A stretch of DNA of 64,000 nucleotides from Saccharomonospora amisosensis (GCF_011761185.1 NZ_JAAOYM010000001.1:2170001-2234000), one strand, 5' to 3'. Positions 33,403 to 42,141 are shown, counted from the stretch's first letter. Notes: generated from the sequence alone by a model not told the origin. Program-made: numbers and translations.

Positions 33403-35424
33403 CTACACGTTGTCGCGCCGGATCGTGGTGTGCCAGTTGCGCGAGAACACCCGCGCGCCTTCCTCGTAGGCGTCCAGCGTCGCGTGCAACCGGAACTCGG
33501 TCGGGGTGCACGACAGCGTCGTGTGCGTTTCGGTGCGCACGTCCCAATCCCCCCTTGTGAATCGCATGGTCCAGTCCACCTGGCCGCGCGCGGAGGAGAA
33601 GTCGTCACCGACCCACTCGTAGCGTTCGTCGGCGCGGCGGTGCACCGTCAGGTCGATGTCGTCGAACCGCAGTATCCCGAGGTCCTTTACCACTTCCAGC
33701 GCCGAGCGGTAGTTCACCAAGTCCCTGGACACGGTCCAGCGGCCGTCGCCCTGTTCCAGCCGCGTGGTGGGGGGCGCGGGGGTGCCCTCCGGTTCGCCGA
33801 ACGGGTCGGAGTGCTCCTCACCGGCACGCGGTGGCCGGATCGGCAGCATCACGTCGCTGCCAGGCGTGTAGACACTCAACCGCACCGGCTCCGGTGGCGG
33901 CCACGCCAGCGGCCAGTACGACGTGGAGATCGCCAGCCTGATGCGGTGCCCGGCGGGAAACGCCTGCGCCAACCCGTTCAGCGGCACACTCACGCGGTAG
34001 CGCTCGCCGGGAACCAGCGCCTCCGCGCGATCGTGACCGTTTCGGTGGGTGAGGTTGAGCAGCCCGTAGCTGACGCGGGTCGCCCTGCCCTCCGGCGACA
34101 CGTCCGAAAGGCGGATCGTGACCATGGCGACCGGCCTGTCGGCGGACAAGTCGAGGTTCACCACCGGGGAACCCAGTATCTCCGTGCGCTCGGTGAGGAC
34201 ATCACTGTCGAAGACCAGCGAGCCGCCGTCCTCCTCTCGCTGGTCGTATGGCAGGTCCGGCGGTGCGTTGTAGGAGCACCACTTGCCGGCGAACTGCCCA
34301 AGCGAGAGCGGGGACTCCAGCGTCAGCACGTCCTTGGTGTCCGGCACGGCGTTGGCCACCATCCGGTTGGGCAGCAGGGTGTAGGTGGTCTGCTGGATTT
34401 CCGGGGACGGCCAGTCTGCCTCGCCGATCCAGCGCCCCGGCCGCTTCTCGTACGCGGTGGCGGGCCGCTCGCTCTCCTGCATCCAGATGCGCAGCATCGG
34501 CTCGTCCATCACACCGGTGTCCTTGCCCTTGAGCCAGTGGTCCCACCAGCGCACGAGTTCCTGCAGAAACCCGATGGCGGGCCCGGGCTTGCCGATGTGC
34601 GGATACTTGTGCGACCACGGCCCGATCAGCCCCTTGCGCGGCACGTCGAGGTTGGCCAGCAACCGGAACACCGCGTTGGAGTAGCCGTCGGCCCAGCCGC
34701 TGACGGCGAGCACGGGGCACTCGATGGCGCCGTAGTCCTCACAGACCGAGCCGTGCCTCCAGTAGTCGTCGCGACGCTGGTGGCGAAGCCACTCGATCAG
34801 CCACGGCTCACAGTTCTCCACCCGGTCTCGCCACATCCGCCGCCAGCGGTCGCCGACCACGGCGGGATCGGGCGGGCAGGAGTTGTACGCGAACATCGTC
34901 GACGCCCACGACAGGTTGTCCGAGAGCAGGCAACCGCCCATGTAGTGCACGTCATCTGCGTAGCGGTCGTCGCTGGAACTCAGCGTCGCGATGGCACCGA
35001 GGCTGGGCGGGCGCCTCGCGGCGATCTGCAGCGCGTTGAACCCGCCCCAGGAGATGCCCATCATGCCGGTGCGGCCGTCGCACCACGGTTGCTCGGCCAG
35101 CCACGCCAACACCTCCATACCGTCGAGGAGTTCCTGCTCCAGGTACTCGTCGGCGAGGATGCCGTCGGAGTCACCGCTGCCGCGCAGGTCCACGCGCACG
35201 CTGGCGTAACCGTGGCCCGCCAGGTAAGGGTGGTGGATCGAGTCGCGCACCGCGGTGAGGTCACGCAGCCGGTAGGGAATGAACTCCAGGATCGCCGGAA
35301 CCGGGTCGGTGTCGGAGTACACCGGCCGCCAGATCCTTCCGGCAAGGCGGGTCCCGTCCGACAGCGGGACCCAGACGTGGTGCTCGGTCCGGACCGGGTA
35401 CGGAAGCGAGGTCACCGTCCGCAC
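33403..35424 (-). CDS. CocE/NonD family hydrolase (X-Pro dipeptidyl-peptidase-like)
   Basis: A 673-residue alpha/beta hydrolase of the S15/CocE family. The nucleophile elbow is GISWGGFNAL; a later Asp and the His in GPWSHKYPHIG complete the triad; the C-terminal beta-jellyroll (PPDLPYDQREEDGGSLVFDS onward, in two parts) is the X-Pro peptidase C-terminal domain. GTG 35424 was chosen for AGGAGG six bases upstream. No signal peptide, so it is cytoplasmic. It follows an ATP-grasp gene after 26 bases, so the two probably act together. Family members cleave esters, amides or peptides; substrate unknown. Confidence 0.87.
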   Translation of the reverse strand: MRTVTSLPYPVRTEHHVWVPLSDGTRLAGRIWRPVYSDTDPVPAILEFIPYRLRDLTAVRDSIHHPYLAGHGYASVRVDLRGSGDSDGILADEYLEQELLDGMEVLAWLAEQPWCDGRTGMMGISWGGFNALQIAARRPPSLGAIATLSSSDDRYADDVHYMGGCLLSDNLSWASTMFAYNSCPPDPAVVGDRWRRMWRDRVENCEPWLIEWLRHQRRDDYWRHGSVCEDYGAIECPVLAVSGWADGYSNAVFRLLANLDVPRKGLIGPWSHKYPHIGKPGPAIGFLQELVRWWDHWLKGKDTGVMDEPMLRIWMQESERPATAYEKRPGRWIGEADWPSPEIQQTTYTLLPNRMVANAVPDTKDVLTLESPLSLGQFAGKWCSYNAPPDLPYDQREEDGGSLVFDSDVLTERTEILGSPVVNLDLSADRPVAMVTIRLSDVSPEGRATRVSYGLLNLTHRNGHDRAEALVPGERYRVSVPLNGLAQAFPAGHRIRLAISTSYWPLAWPPPEPVRLSVYTPGSDVMLPIRPPRAGEEHSDPFGEPEGTPAPPTTRLEQGDGRWTVSRDLVNYRSALEVVKDLGILRFDDIDLTVHRRADERYEWVGDDFSSARGQVDWTMRFTRGDWDVRTETHTTLSCTPTEFRLHATLDAYEEGARVFSRNWHTTIRRDNV

Positions 35425-35450
35425 GGACGCCCTCCTGCTGGTCTCTTCGG

Positions 35451-36719
35451 TTACTCGTCGATCTCGAACGGTAGTGCCTGCACGCACCGCTCGTACTTGT
35501 CCGCCAGTTCCTCCTGGCTGTCGGCGCCGATGTGGATGTTGGCGAGCTCGTAGCTGTAGCTGTCCCTGGCGTACTGCTCCGACAGTCGGGCTCCCTGCTC
35601 CGTCACGACGTCCACAGTCGTGCCGGGTATCCGGTGCTGGACCAGCTCAATCTCTTCCGCTGTGGGAACTCTGCGCACGATCCCGTCGGCGAAGTGCCGC
35701 AGGAAGTACTTGGCCGCCGTGGCGTAGCGGCCCTGGCGGTGCGGCATCCTCGGGTCCTTGCCCAGTGCGAGGCTGACCATGCAGTGGTGGTTGGCCACCC
35801 CGTCGACGTGCTCGAACAGCGCCGCGTGAGACTGCGACAGCCGCGGGTTGACCTCAAGCACCCACACCTGCTCGGTTTCGGTGTCGACGAAGAACTCGAT
35901 GTCGAACGTGGTGGACCGCAACCCCATCCGCTTGACGATGCGTTTGGACAGCTCGCTGACGCGCTCGATCAGGTGTGGCGGCAGCGTCGAGGGGTACTGG
36001 TAGCGCAGGAAACTGGAGCTGTCAGGGTAGTGGATCGAGTCGACGACACCGTAGACGTGCGGTTCGTGGTGGTATCGGTAGCCCTCGACGGTCACCTGCG
36101 CACCCGAGACCGCCTCCTCGACTATGCAGACCTGCGCCCCCGCCTCGGCGAGGTGCGGCGGCAGCGTCACCCGCTCCAGCACGGCCTCGAACGGGCCGCC
36201 GATGTCGCTGATCTCCTCCCGGATCCGCGCGAGGGCTTCGCCCAGTTCGTGTTCGTTGTCCACTTTGAACGCCAGCTTCGAGGAGGCCGACTTGATCGGT
36301 TTGATCCACACCGGGTAGCTCAACCCGGGCGGCAGCGCGGCCTCGCCGTGCGGGTCGAGCAACCCGAACCCGGGGTACTCGTCGATCACGTGACTCTGTT
36401 CCAGCCTGCTCCAGTACTTGTGCTCGCACTTGACGATCGACTCCAGGCTGGAGTGCGGCAGGCCGTACCGCTCGCACAGCACCGGCGCGAGCGAGGTGAC
36501 GGGGAAGTCCCAGTAGCCGGTGATCGCGTCGATCGAGCCGTCGAAGGACTCCAGCCGCTGTTCGGCGCGTTCGAGCGAGCCGACGTAGTCGGCGAAGCCG
36601 ATGCGCAGTTCCTCGACATCGAGCAAGGCGTGGAACCGGTAGTCCTCAGCGCCCGGAAGGCGGCGCAGCAGTCGCAGGTTCGCCTCGTCGAGTCCGAGGA
36701 TGAAGATGTTGTCGGGCAC
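35451..36719 (-). CDS. ATP-grasp domain ligase
   Basis: A 422-residue ATP-grasp protein. An N-terminal pre-ATP-grasp region (IFILGLDEANLRLLRRL) leads to a central domain with VWIKPIKSASSK (ATP-binding lysines) and a C-terminal metal-binding FDIEFFVDTETEQVWVLEVNPRLSQSH. Such ligases couple a carboxylate to an amine or thiol through an acyl phosphate. It is not a recognised housekeeping ligase. GTG 36719 has GGAGG five bases upstream. The CocE hydrolase gene follows directly, suggesting that a product is made and then cleaved or tailored. Confidence 0.85.
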   Translation of the reverse strand: MPDNIFILGLDEANLRLLRRLPGAEDYRFHALLDVEELRIGFADYVGSLERAEQRLESFDGSIDAITGYWDFPVTSLAPVLCERYGLPHSSLESIVKCEHKYWSRLEQSHVIDEYPGFGLLDPHGEAALPPGLSYPVWIKPIKSASSKLAFKVDNEHELGEALARIREEISDIGGPFEAVLERVTLPPHLAEAGAQVCIVEEAVSGAQVTVEGYRYHHEPHVYGVVDSIHYPDSSSFLRYQYPSTLPPHLIERVSELSKRIVKRMGLRSTTFDIEFFVDTETEQVWVLEVNPRLSQSHAALFEHVDGVANHHCMVSLALGKDPRMPHRQGRYATAAKYFLRHFADGIVRRVPTAEEIELVQHRIPGTTVDVVTEQGARLSEQYARDSYSYELANIHIGADSQEELADKYERCVQALPFEIDE

Positions 36720-36776
36720 AGCTACCTCCGCGGCGACGTCCTGCTCGCAGGGTGTCCCGTGGCCGGGGCGGTAAAC

Positions 36777-37412
36777 TCAGCGCACGCCTCGCGGCCGGAA
36801 CTGGACGCTGATGCGCGGCCCGGCCGGTCTACTGGTCTTGGGCACGCTGTGTTCCCAGGTCCGCTGGCATGAGCCGCCCATCACGAACAGGTCCCCGTGA
36901 CCGAGGGCGTACCGTACCGTGCCCCCGCCCGCGCGTGGCCGCAGCAGCAGTGGGCGGGCGGCGCCAACCGAGAGAATCGCCACGATGGTGTCGTGTGTGC
37001 TGCCGCGGCCGATGGTGTCGCCGTGCCAGGCCACGCTGTCGCGGCCGTCGCGGTAGTAACACAGGCCCGTGGTCCGCAGCGGCTCGCCGAGCTGTGGCGC
37101 GTAGTGCCTGTTCAGCGCGGCTTTGGCCGCTTCGAGGGTCGGGTCGGGCAGCGGATCGGCCTCGCCGTAGAAGCACAGCAGGCGCGGCACGTCCACGGTG
37201 CGGTCGTACATCCTCCTGCGCTCGGCGTGCCAGGGAACCCGCGTGGCCAGGCGCTGGAACAACCCGTCCGCGCCGGCGAGCCAGCCGGGCAACACGTCGA
37301 TCCACGCGCCGGAGCCGAGCTTGGTACGGCGGGCATCGTCGAGCGGCAGGAGCGGTTCCTCCCGACCCGGGTCGCCCTCGTCGAACAGCGAACCCTGAAG
37401 TGCCAGGTCCAT
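36777..37412 (-). CDS. AlkB-like Fe(II)/2-oxoglutarate dioxygenase
   Basis: The 211-residue protein carries the AlkB motif set: VAWHGDTIGRG (His and Asp iron ligands), the distal His in TWEHSVPK and the 2-oxoglutarate-binding Arg in RISVQFRPRG. It should remove alkyl groups from DNA or RNA bases by oxidation. ATG 37412 was chosen over one at 37433 because the latter adds only a short unconserved stretch. It is a separate gene from the ATP-grasp unit, 57 bases upstream of it on the same strand. Confidence 0.92.
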   Translation of the reverse strand: MDLALQGSLFDEGDPGREEPLLPLDDARRTKLGSGAWIDVLPGWLAGADGLFQRLATRVPWHAERRRMYDRTVDVPRLLCFYGEADPLPDPTLEAAKAALNRHYAPQLGEPLRTTGLCYYRDGRDSVAWHGDTIGRGSTHDTIVAILSVGAARPLLLRPRAGGGTVRYALGHGDLFVMGGSCQRTWEHSVPKTSRPAGPRISVQFRPRGVR

Positions 37413-37511
37413 GGCACCGATCCTACCCGGCATCGAACTGATGTTCTAGTCACGGCGGGTCTCGGCGCCCGGATTTCGGTGGGGAATGTTCCGGCGAACC
37501 CTCGTGTTTGC

Positions 37512-37527
37512 ATACCCGTACGGGTAT
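37512..37527. promoter_or_regulatory. CsoR-family operator upstream of thioredoxin
   Basis: ATACCCGTACGGGTAT is a perfect 16-base palindrome of the form TACCC-N4-GGGTA. The same TACCC-N4-GGGTA arrangement recurs at 37913-37926 before the CsoR-type regulator gene. AT-flanked G/C tracts are typical of operators of this regulator family. Confidence 0.75.
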
Positions 37528-37548
37528 TCCTACGGAGGTAAATCAGTC

Positions 37549-37908
37549 ATGGCGACCGTCGAGTTGACGAGCGAGAACTTCAAGGACGTTGTCAGCAAGC
37601 CCGGCATCGTCCTCATCGACTTCTGGGCCGCCTGGTGCGGGCCGTGCCGCATGTTCGCCCCCGTGTTCGAGCAGGCGTCGCAGGAGCACACCGACATCGT
37701 GTTCGGCAAGGTGGACACCGAGGCTCAGGTGGAGCTCGCGCAGACCTTCGGCATCTCCTCGATTCCCACGCTGATGGCCGTGCGCGACGGCGTGGTGCTC
37801 TACGCCGAGCCGGGCGCGCTGCCCGCCGCCGCGCTGGAGCAGCTCATCGGTAAGGTGCGTGAGGTCGACATGGAGGAAGTTCGTCGGGAGATCGCCAACG
37901 CCAGTTGA
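37549..37908 (+). CDS. Thioredoxin
   Basis: A 119-residue thioredoxin with the WCGPC active site (Cys30, Cys33), FWAAW before it and the cis-proline in ISSIPTLM. Cytoplasmic thiol-disulfide reductase. ATG 37549 has ACGGAGG about ten bases upstream. Unlike the housekeeping trxA, it lies between two TACCC-N4-GGGTA operators and next to a CsoR-family regulator, so it is probably induced by the signal that regulator senses. The C-terminal tail (EEVRREIANAS) is a little longer than usual. Confidence 0.93.
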   Translation: MATVELTSENFKDVVSKPGIVLIDFWAAWCGPCRMFAPVFEQASQEHTDIVFGKVDTEAQVELAQTFGISSIPTLMAVRDGVVLYAEPGALPAAALEQLIGKVREVDMEEVRREIANAS

Positions 37909-37912
37909 CAGG

Positions 37913-37926
37913 TACCCTATGGGGTA
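37913..37926. promoter_or_regulatory. CsoR-family operator upstream of the regulator gene
   Basis: TACCCTATGGGGTA has perfect 5-base arms TACCC/GGGTA with a 4-base spacer, 20 bases before the regulator start and five bases after the thioredoxin stop. Same arm and spacer design as the site at 37512. Confidence 0.72.
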
Positions 37927-37927
37927 A

Positions 37928-38218
<291 letters not shown>

Positions 38219-38237
38219 TAGTCCAGCGACCAGACAC

Positions 38238-38276
38238 GGCGGCGCGCCGGATACCATCGGTAGCCGGCGCGCCGCC
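38238..38276. terminator. Strong bidirectional hairpin terminator
   Basis: GGCGGCGCGCCGG and CCGGCGCGCCGCC form a 13-bp perfect stem; inside it TACC/GGTA pair again around ATC. It sits between the convergent regulator and SHOCT genes. Confidence 0.75.
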
Positions 38277-38317
38277 ATGTCGTCGTCACCGCACGCGGGC
38301 GGCATCACCCGCGCATA

Positions 38318-38584
38318 TCACCCGCGCAGCCTAGTACGCCTGCGCTCGTACTCCTCCTCATCGATCTCACCACGCGCGTAGCGCTCGTCGAGGATGCGCA
38401 GGGCGCTGCCGTAGCCGTCCCGGCCCTCGCCGCCCTCGCCGCGTGAGCCGCCGTGCCCGGCGAACCGGCGCACGAGGATCACAACGACCGTGATGACGCC
38501 TCCCCACAGCAGAACCATCGACAGCAGCATCAGCAGGCCGCCGACCCAGCCCCCGTCCCAGTAGCCATGGTCCCAGTACGGCAC
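38318..38584 (-). CDS. Small membrane protein with SHOCT domain
   Basis: The 88-residue protein has one transmembrane helix (VGGLLMLLSMVLLWGGVITV) followed by a charged linker and a C-terminal SHOCT motif (ALRILDERYARGEIDEEEYERR, in essence). GTG 38584 has GGGAG six bases upstream. SHOCT proteins are often oligomerising partners of envelope or stress proteins. It precedes no obvious partner beyond the PLDc_N-type gene on the same strand. Confidence 0.82.
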   Translation of the reverse strand: MPYWDHGYWDGGWVGGLLMLLSMVLLWGGVITVVVILVRRFAGHGGSRGEGGEGRDGYGSALRILDERYARGEIDEEEYERRRTRLRG

Positions 38585-38610
38585 GGCCGCTCCCTTCTTC
38601 GAATCCGTTC

Positions 38611-38853
38611 CTAGTCGAACGGAACAACGCCCCCGCGCCTGCCGAACGTGAAGTAGGCGATGGGGCCGAGGAAATTGATCGCGATCACGAAGGCCCACAA
38701 GCGGCGCGAGCCGCGTACCTCCGCGTCGGTCCTGCGAGCCAGATCGACCCACGCGATCGCCGCGAGCGTGAACTGCGCCAATGAGCCCACCACGACGGCT
38801 CGCTGCCTGGAGCGGCTCAGGTCCCGCCAACGGATCTTCTTCTTGCCTCGCAT
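38611..38853 (-). CDS. PLDc_N-type two-helix membrane protein
   Basis: The 80-residue protein has two hydrophobic helices; the second block WAFVIAINFLGPIAYFTFGRR is the phospholipase-D N-terminal (PLDc_N) signature found in short immunity-like or cardiolipin-synthase-like proteins. There is no phospholipase catalytic domain. It lies 26 bases upstream of the SHOCT gene on the same strand, so they may be co-transcribed. Function unknown. Confidence 0.8.
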   Translation of the reverse strand: MRGKKKIRWRDLSRSRQRAVVVGSLAQFTLAAIAWVDLARRTDAEVRGSRRLWAFVIAINFLGPIAYFTFGRRGGVVPFD

Positions 38854-38992
38854 GAAGGCCACCGTGTCAGGCGATGTCGGCGAGCACACAGGGCCGGAAG
38901 ACTCCAAGCGCGAGGACGTTCGTTTCTCCCGCCGTGACAAGCGCGTCACCCATAGTCCGGATGACGAAACAGGTGTGAAGGGGGCCTTCCAC

Positions 38993-40420
38993 ATGGCTAC
39001 CACAGCGGCTTACCCGGTGCGTGTCGAGGCGTCGCTCGACGCACCACTGTCCCGCGGGCTCTGGCTGGTCAAGTGGTTGCTGGCGATCCCGCATTACTTC
39101 CTACTCGCGCTGCTGTGGCCGGTGTTCTTCGTGCTCACCGTGGTGGCGTTCGTGGCGATCGTGATCACCGGCCGCTACCCGAGAGCGATCTTCGATTTCA
39201 ACGTGGGCGTGTTGCGCTGGACCTGGCGCGTGCACTACTACGCGTACGCGGCACTGGGAACAGACCGCTACCCGCCGTTCACACTCGCCGACGTGCCGGA
39301 CTACCCTGCCAGGCTCGACCTCCCCTATCCGGAACAGCTGTCCCGGGGACTGGCACTGGTCAAGTGGTGGCTGCTGGCCATCCCGCACTACATCATCGTC
39401 GGCGTGTTCGCCGGTGGCGGGATCTGGCTGTTCTCCGACGTCGACAACGGCCGGTTCGGCTGGGGCGAGAACGGTTTCTCCTGGGGCGCGGGCGGACTGA
39501 TCGGTGTGCTTGTGCTGATCGCCGGGATCGTGCTGCTGTTCACGGGGCGCTACCCGCGGCCCATCTTCGACTTCGTGCTCGGCATGGACAGGTGGGTGAT
39601 CCGGGTAGCGGCCTACGCGGCGCTGATGACCGACGAGTACCCGCCGTTCCGGCTGGACATGGGTGGGCACGACCCGGCGGGGGAGATCGAAGGGGGCACG
39701 GTCAAGCCGACCCCGGCCGCACCCCAGCACGGCTGGACCACCGGCAGGGTGGTGTCGGTGGTGGTGGGCGCTGTGCTCGCGCTGGGCGCGATGGGCCTGA
39801 TCACCGGTGGCGCGTCGTTGCTCTGGCTCGACCGCGCCGAGCGTGACGCCGACGGCTACGTCACCGTGTCCGGGACCTACAGCACGGGCGGCTACGCGAT
39901 CGCCAGTGACACCGTCGAGCTGCGTGGTACACCCGCCGACTGGGAGGCCGCCTCCGGCTTCCTCGGCGACGTCCGTGTCAGTGCCCAGACGGTGAACGAG
40001 CGCCCCGTGTTCGTCGGGATCGCGCCGTCGAACGAGGTCGCGGGCTACCTGGCGGGTGCCGAGTACGCCACGGTGCGAGACGCGGGTTCGGATGACGACC
40101 TGGTACTCCAAAATGGAGGGCCGCTGCCGACCCCGCCCACGCAGCAGGACTTCTGGACCACCCAGTCAGCGGGGCCCGGAACGCAATCGGTCTCCTGGCC
40201 CGCTGGTAGCGGTGACTGGACCGTGGTGGTGGCCAACGCCGACGGTTCGGCAGGGGTGAACGTTCGAGCGGAGGCGGGTGCGACGATCCCGTCACTGTTG
40301 TGGATCGCCATCGGCGTCCTTGTCGGTGGAATCCTGCTGTTCGCTCTCGGCGCGGTACTGGTGGGCGTCGCCGCGTACCGCGCGGCGCACTCCTCCCCGC
40401 CGACGGCCGAGGTCAGCTGA
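38993..40420 (+). CDS. DUF4389 integral membrane protein
   Basis: A 475-residue protein with two DUF4389 units: VKWLLAIPHYFLLALLW...ITGRYPRAIFDF and VKWWLLAIPHYIIVGVF...FTGRYPRPIFDF, each with two helices. It continues with another helix, an external beta-rich domain of about 150 residues and a final C-terminal helix. DUF4389 is common in actinobacteria and of unknown function. ATG 38993 follows AAGGGGG by seven to eight bases. It is divergent from the PLDc_N gene. Confidence 0.85.
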   Translation: MATTAAYPVRVEASLDAPLSRGLWLVKWLLAIPHYFLLALLWPVFFVLTVVAFVAIVITGRYPRAIFDFNVGVLRWTWRVHYYAYAALGTDRYPPFTLADVPDYPARLDLPYPEQLSRGLALVKWWLLAIPHYIIVGVFAGGGIWLFSDVDNGRFGWGENGFSWGAGGLIGVLVLIAGIVLLFTGRYPRPIFDFVLGMDRWVIRVAAYAALMTDEYPPFRLDMGGHDPAGEIEGGTVKPTPAAPQHGWTTGRVVSVVVGAVLALGAMGLITGGASLLWLDRAERDADGYVTVSGTYSTGGYAIASDTVELRGTPADWEAASGFLGDVRVSAQTVNERPVFVGIAPSNEVAGYLAGAEYATVRDAGSDDDLVLQNGGPLPTPPTQQDFWTTQSAGPGTQSVSWPAGSGDWTVVVANADGSAGVNVRAEAGATIPSLLWIAIGVLVGGILLFALGAVLVGVAAYRAAHSSPPTAEVS

Positions 40421-40472
40421 GGGCCGGACTTCGGGGGTCGGTCCAGGGCGCCCAAGGCCGTACAATCACCCT

Positions 40473-40742
40473 ATGCGAGGACCTCGACCGGTGACCGAGG
40501 TGCCGGACGTCGTCGGGCTCGGAGCCGAGGACGCCTGTGACATCGTGCGCAGAGCTGGGCTGATCCCGGTAGGGCCTGACGGCGCGGGCGCACCCGCGAG
40601 CGGGGTCGTCACCGCTCAGCGCCCGGTGGGAACCGCGGGTGCCGAGGAGGGGGCCGAGGTGGTTCTGTGGACCCACCCCGGCCGGGACGCCTCCGTGGGC
40701 GCGGTCTCACCCAGTCCCGTGGAGTCCGCGACGCCGGTCTGA
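40473..40742 (+). CDS. Single PASTA-domain protein
   Basis: The 89-residue protein is one PASTA domain: VPDVVGLGAEDACDIVRRAGL, ending ...GAEEGAEVVLW, without a kinase or transmembrane part. PASTA domains bind muropeptide fragments or mediate contacts in PknB-type kinases. A TACAAT -10 lies at 40461-40466, six bases before the ATG, and there is no Shine-Dalgarno, so the transcript is probably leaderless. No signal peptide, which makes wall binding doubtful. Confidence 0.82.
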   Translation: MRGPRPVTEVPDVVGLGAEDACDIVRRAGLIPVGPDGAGAPASGVVTAQRPVGTAGAEEGAEVVLWTHPGRDASVGAVSPSPVESATPV

Positions 40743-40776
40743 TCCACAACGGACGAGCGCCCGATGTGGCGTGCTC

Positions 40777-41160
40777 CTACTGTGCGGCCAGTTGGATCAG
40801 ATTGCCGCACGTGTCGTCGAAAACCGCCGTCGTCACGGGCCCCATCCGCAGCGGTTCCTGAGTGAATCTCACCCCGAGTTCGGTCAGTCGGCGGAACTCG
40901 GCTTCGACGTCGTCAACCGCGAACGAGGCGAACGGGATTCCGTCGGCGACCAAGGCGTCCTTGAACGGCCGCACCGCGGGGTGACTGTCGGGTTCCAGCA
41001 GCAGTTCGGGACCTTCCGGTTGCTGCGGCGAGGTCACCGTGAGCCAGCGGGCCTCGCCGAGTGGCACGTCCGCCTTCTTCTCGAATCCGAGTACCTCGGT
41101 GTAGAAGCGCAGAGCCTTGGCCTGGTCGTCCACGAAGACGCTGGTGATGTAGACCTTCAA
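40777..41160 (-). CDS. VOC-family (glyoxalase-like) protein
   Basis: The 127-residue protein has one vicinal-oxygen-chelate domain: VYITSVFVDDQAKALRFYTEVLGF at the start and TTAVFDDTCGNLIQL at the end. The TTG at 41160 was chosen because it overlaps the stop of the upstream ArsR gene and the protein starts right at the conserved strand. It is co-transcribed with the ArsR regulator; such pairs often respond to an antibiotic or electrophile, but the substrate here is unknown. Confidence 0.87.
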   Translation of the reverse strand: MKVYITSVFVDDQAKALRFYTEVLGFEKKADVPLGEARWLTVTSPQQPEGPELLLEPDSHPAVRPFKDALVADGIPFASFAVDDVEAEFRRLTELGVRFTQEPLRMGPVTTAVFDDTCGNLIQLAAQ

Positions 41161-41447
41161 CGCTCGTTCCCTTCGTTGTCGTTCACTGGCCAGCGGCCGG
41201 TGATGGCACGCAGCGGCGATGTGTCGAGCCAGTGGAACTTGTATCGCCCCTCGCGCCGGGTGACGACCAGGCCCACCTCCTCGAGAATGCCCAGGTGCTG
41301 CGAGATCGCCTGGCGGGAGGAGTCCAGCCCGTACTTGCTCGTCAGCCGGGCACACAGTTCGAACAGGGTCTGCCCGTCGCGTTCCCGTAGCTCGTCGAGG
41401 ATGTGTCGCCGGGTCGGGTCCGCGAGTGCCTTGAAGACATCGGCCAC
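41157..41447 (-). CDS. ArsR-family transcriptional regulator
   Basis: A 96-residue winged-helix protein: VFKALADPTRRHILDELRERDG, then SRQAISQHLGILEEVGLV as recognition helix. No ArsR-type metal cysteine cluster is visible (one Cys in LFELCARL), so it probably does not sense metals. The start GTG 41447 lies seven bases after a TATTGT -10, with TTGATA 18 bases further upstream, a nearly ideal promoter; the transcript should be leaderless. A 24-base palindrome fills the spacer, so it is surely autoregulated. Confidence 0.88.
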   Translation of the reverse strand: MADVFKALADPTRRHILDELRERDGQTLFELCARLTSKYGLDSSRQAISQHLGILEEVGLVVTRREGRYKFHWLDTSPLRAITGRWPVNDNEGNER

Positions 41448-41454
41448 AACCGTG

Positions 41455-41484
41455 ACAATACGCAAGTGTTCACTTGCGTATCAA
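41455..41484 (-). promoter_or_regulatory. Promoter of the arsR-VOC operon
   Basis: On the minus strand, TTGATA (41484-41479), an 18-base spacer and TATTGT (41460-41455), seven bases before the GTG start. The spacer coincides with the palindrome 41458-41481, so repressor binding would block RNA polymerase. Confidence 0.75.
41458..41481. promoter_or_regulatory. 24-base perfect palindrome, ArsR operator
   Basis: Arms ATACGCAAGTG and CACTTGCGTAT flank a central TT. It overlaps the -10 and the 3' end of the DHFR-like gene (stop at 41470-41472). Confidence 0.85.
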
Positions 41485-42117
41485 CGCACCCGCCACTGTG
41501 GACACCGGACCCGGTCTCGATCGCGCCGGTGTGCTCACGCGACGCGCTTGCGGGTAGGTGAGCACGACGACGCCGCTGTTGCGGGCCGTCGAGCGGACGA
41601 GATCGTAGCGTTCGGGCGCGAAGCCGGCTCCGTCGAACAGTCCGATTCCGTCACCCGCTGCCACCGGATTCAGCTGGATGATCAGTTCATCGATCTCGTC
41701 GCGTAGGGTGGTGGCAAGTTCGCCGCCGCCGCACAGCCAGCTGCCCATACCGTCCTGGCGTTTCAGTTCCCGGACCTTCGCGACGGGGTCGGTGTGGACT
41801 ACTTTCACGGTCGGGTCGGGACTCGTGATCGTGGTGGAGAACACGATGCTGCGCAAGTGTCGGTACGCGTTGGTGATGCCCTCGCGCAAGCCGATCTCGT
41901 AGCTGCCTCTGCCTTGCAGCACGGTGTCGAAATGCCTGTTCGGCACCTCGTCGAGTCCAAGCGGCGAACGCGCGTGCGTGGGATACATCTCGGGGTACTC
42001 CTCGCGCAGCGGTGCGACGTGGTCGCCGTCCAGCAGGAGGAAGTCCGGGTTCGTGTTGCCCGGGCCGGTGATGTAGCCGTCGATGGTCGATGCCACCAGG
42101 TAGGTCAGTGTTCGCAT
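41470..42117 (-). CDS. Dihydrofolate-reductase-fold (RibD C-terminal-like) protein
   Basis: A 215-residue protein of the DHFR/RibD_C superfamily: YLVASTIDGYITGPG at the N-terminus, GRGSYEIGLREG in the middle, and DELIIQLNPVAAGDGIGLFDG near the end. It is an NADPH-dependent reductase of unknown substrate. ATG 42117 has GGAGGACTC upstream. It is divergent from a TetR gene with a palindrome between them, so that TetR probably regulates it. Its 3' end overlaps the arsR operator. Confidence 0.86.
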   Translation of the reverse strand: MRTLTYLVASTIDGYITGPGNTNPDFLLLDGDHVAPLREEYPEMYPTHARSPLGLDEVPNRHFDTVLQGRGSYEIGLREGITNAYRHLRSIVFSTTITSPDPTVKVVHTDPVAKVRELKRQDGMGSWLCGGGELATTLRDEIDELIIQLNPVAAGDGIGLFDGAGFAPERYDLVRSTARNSGVVVLTYPQARRVSTPARSRPGPVSTVAGALIRK

Positions 42118-42141
42118 GAGTCCTCCACCGCTGCCGAAACC

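Noticed and set aside
37506-37527. GTTT...GGGTAT before thioredoxin as a SigF-type promoter
   Set aside because: The spacer is only 12 bases; the palindrome is better explained as the CsoR-family operator.
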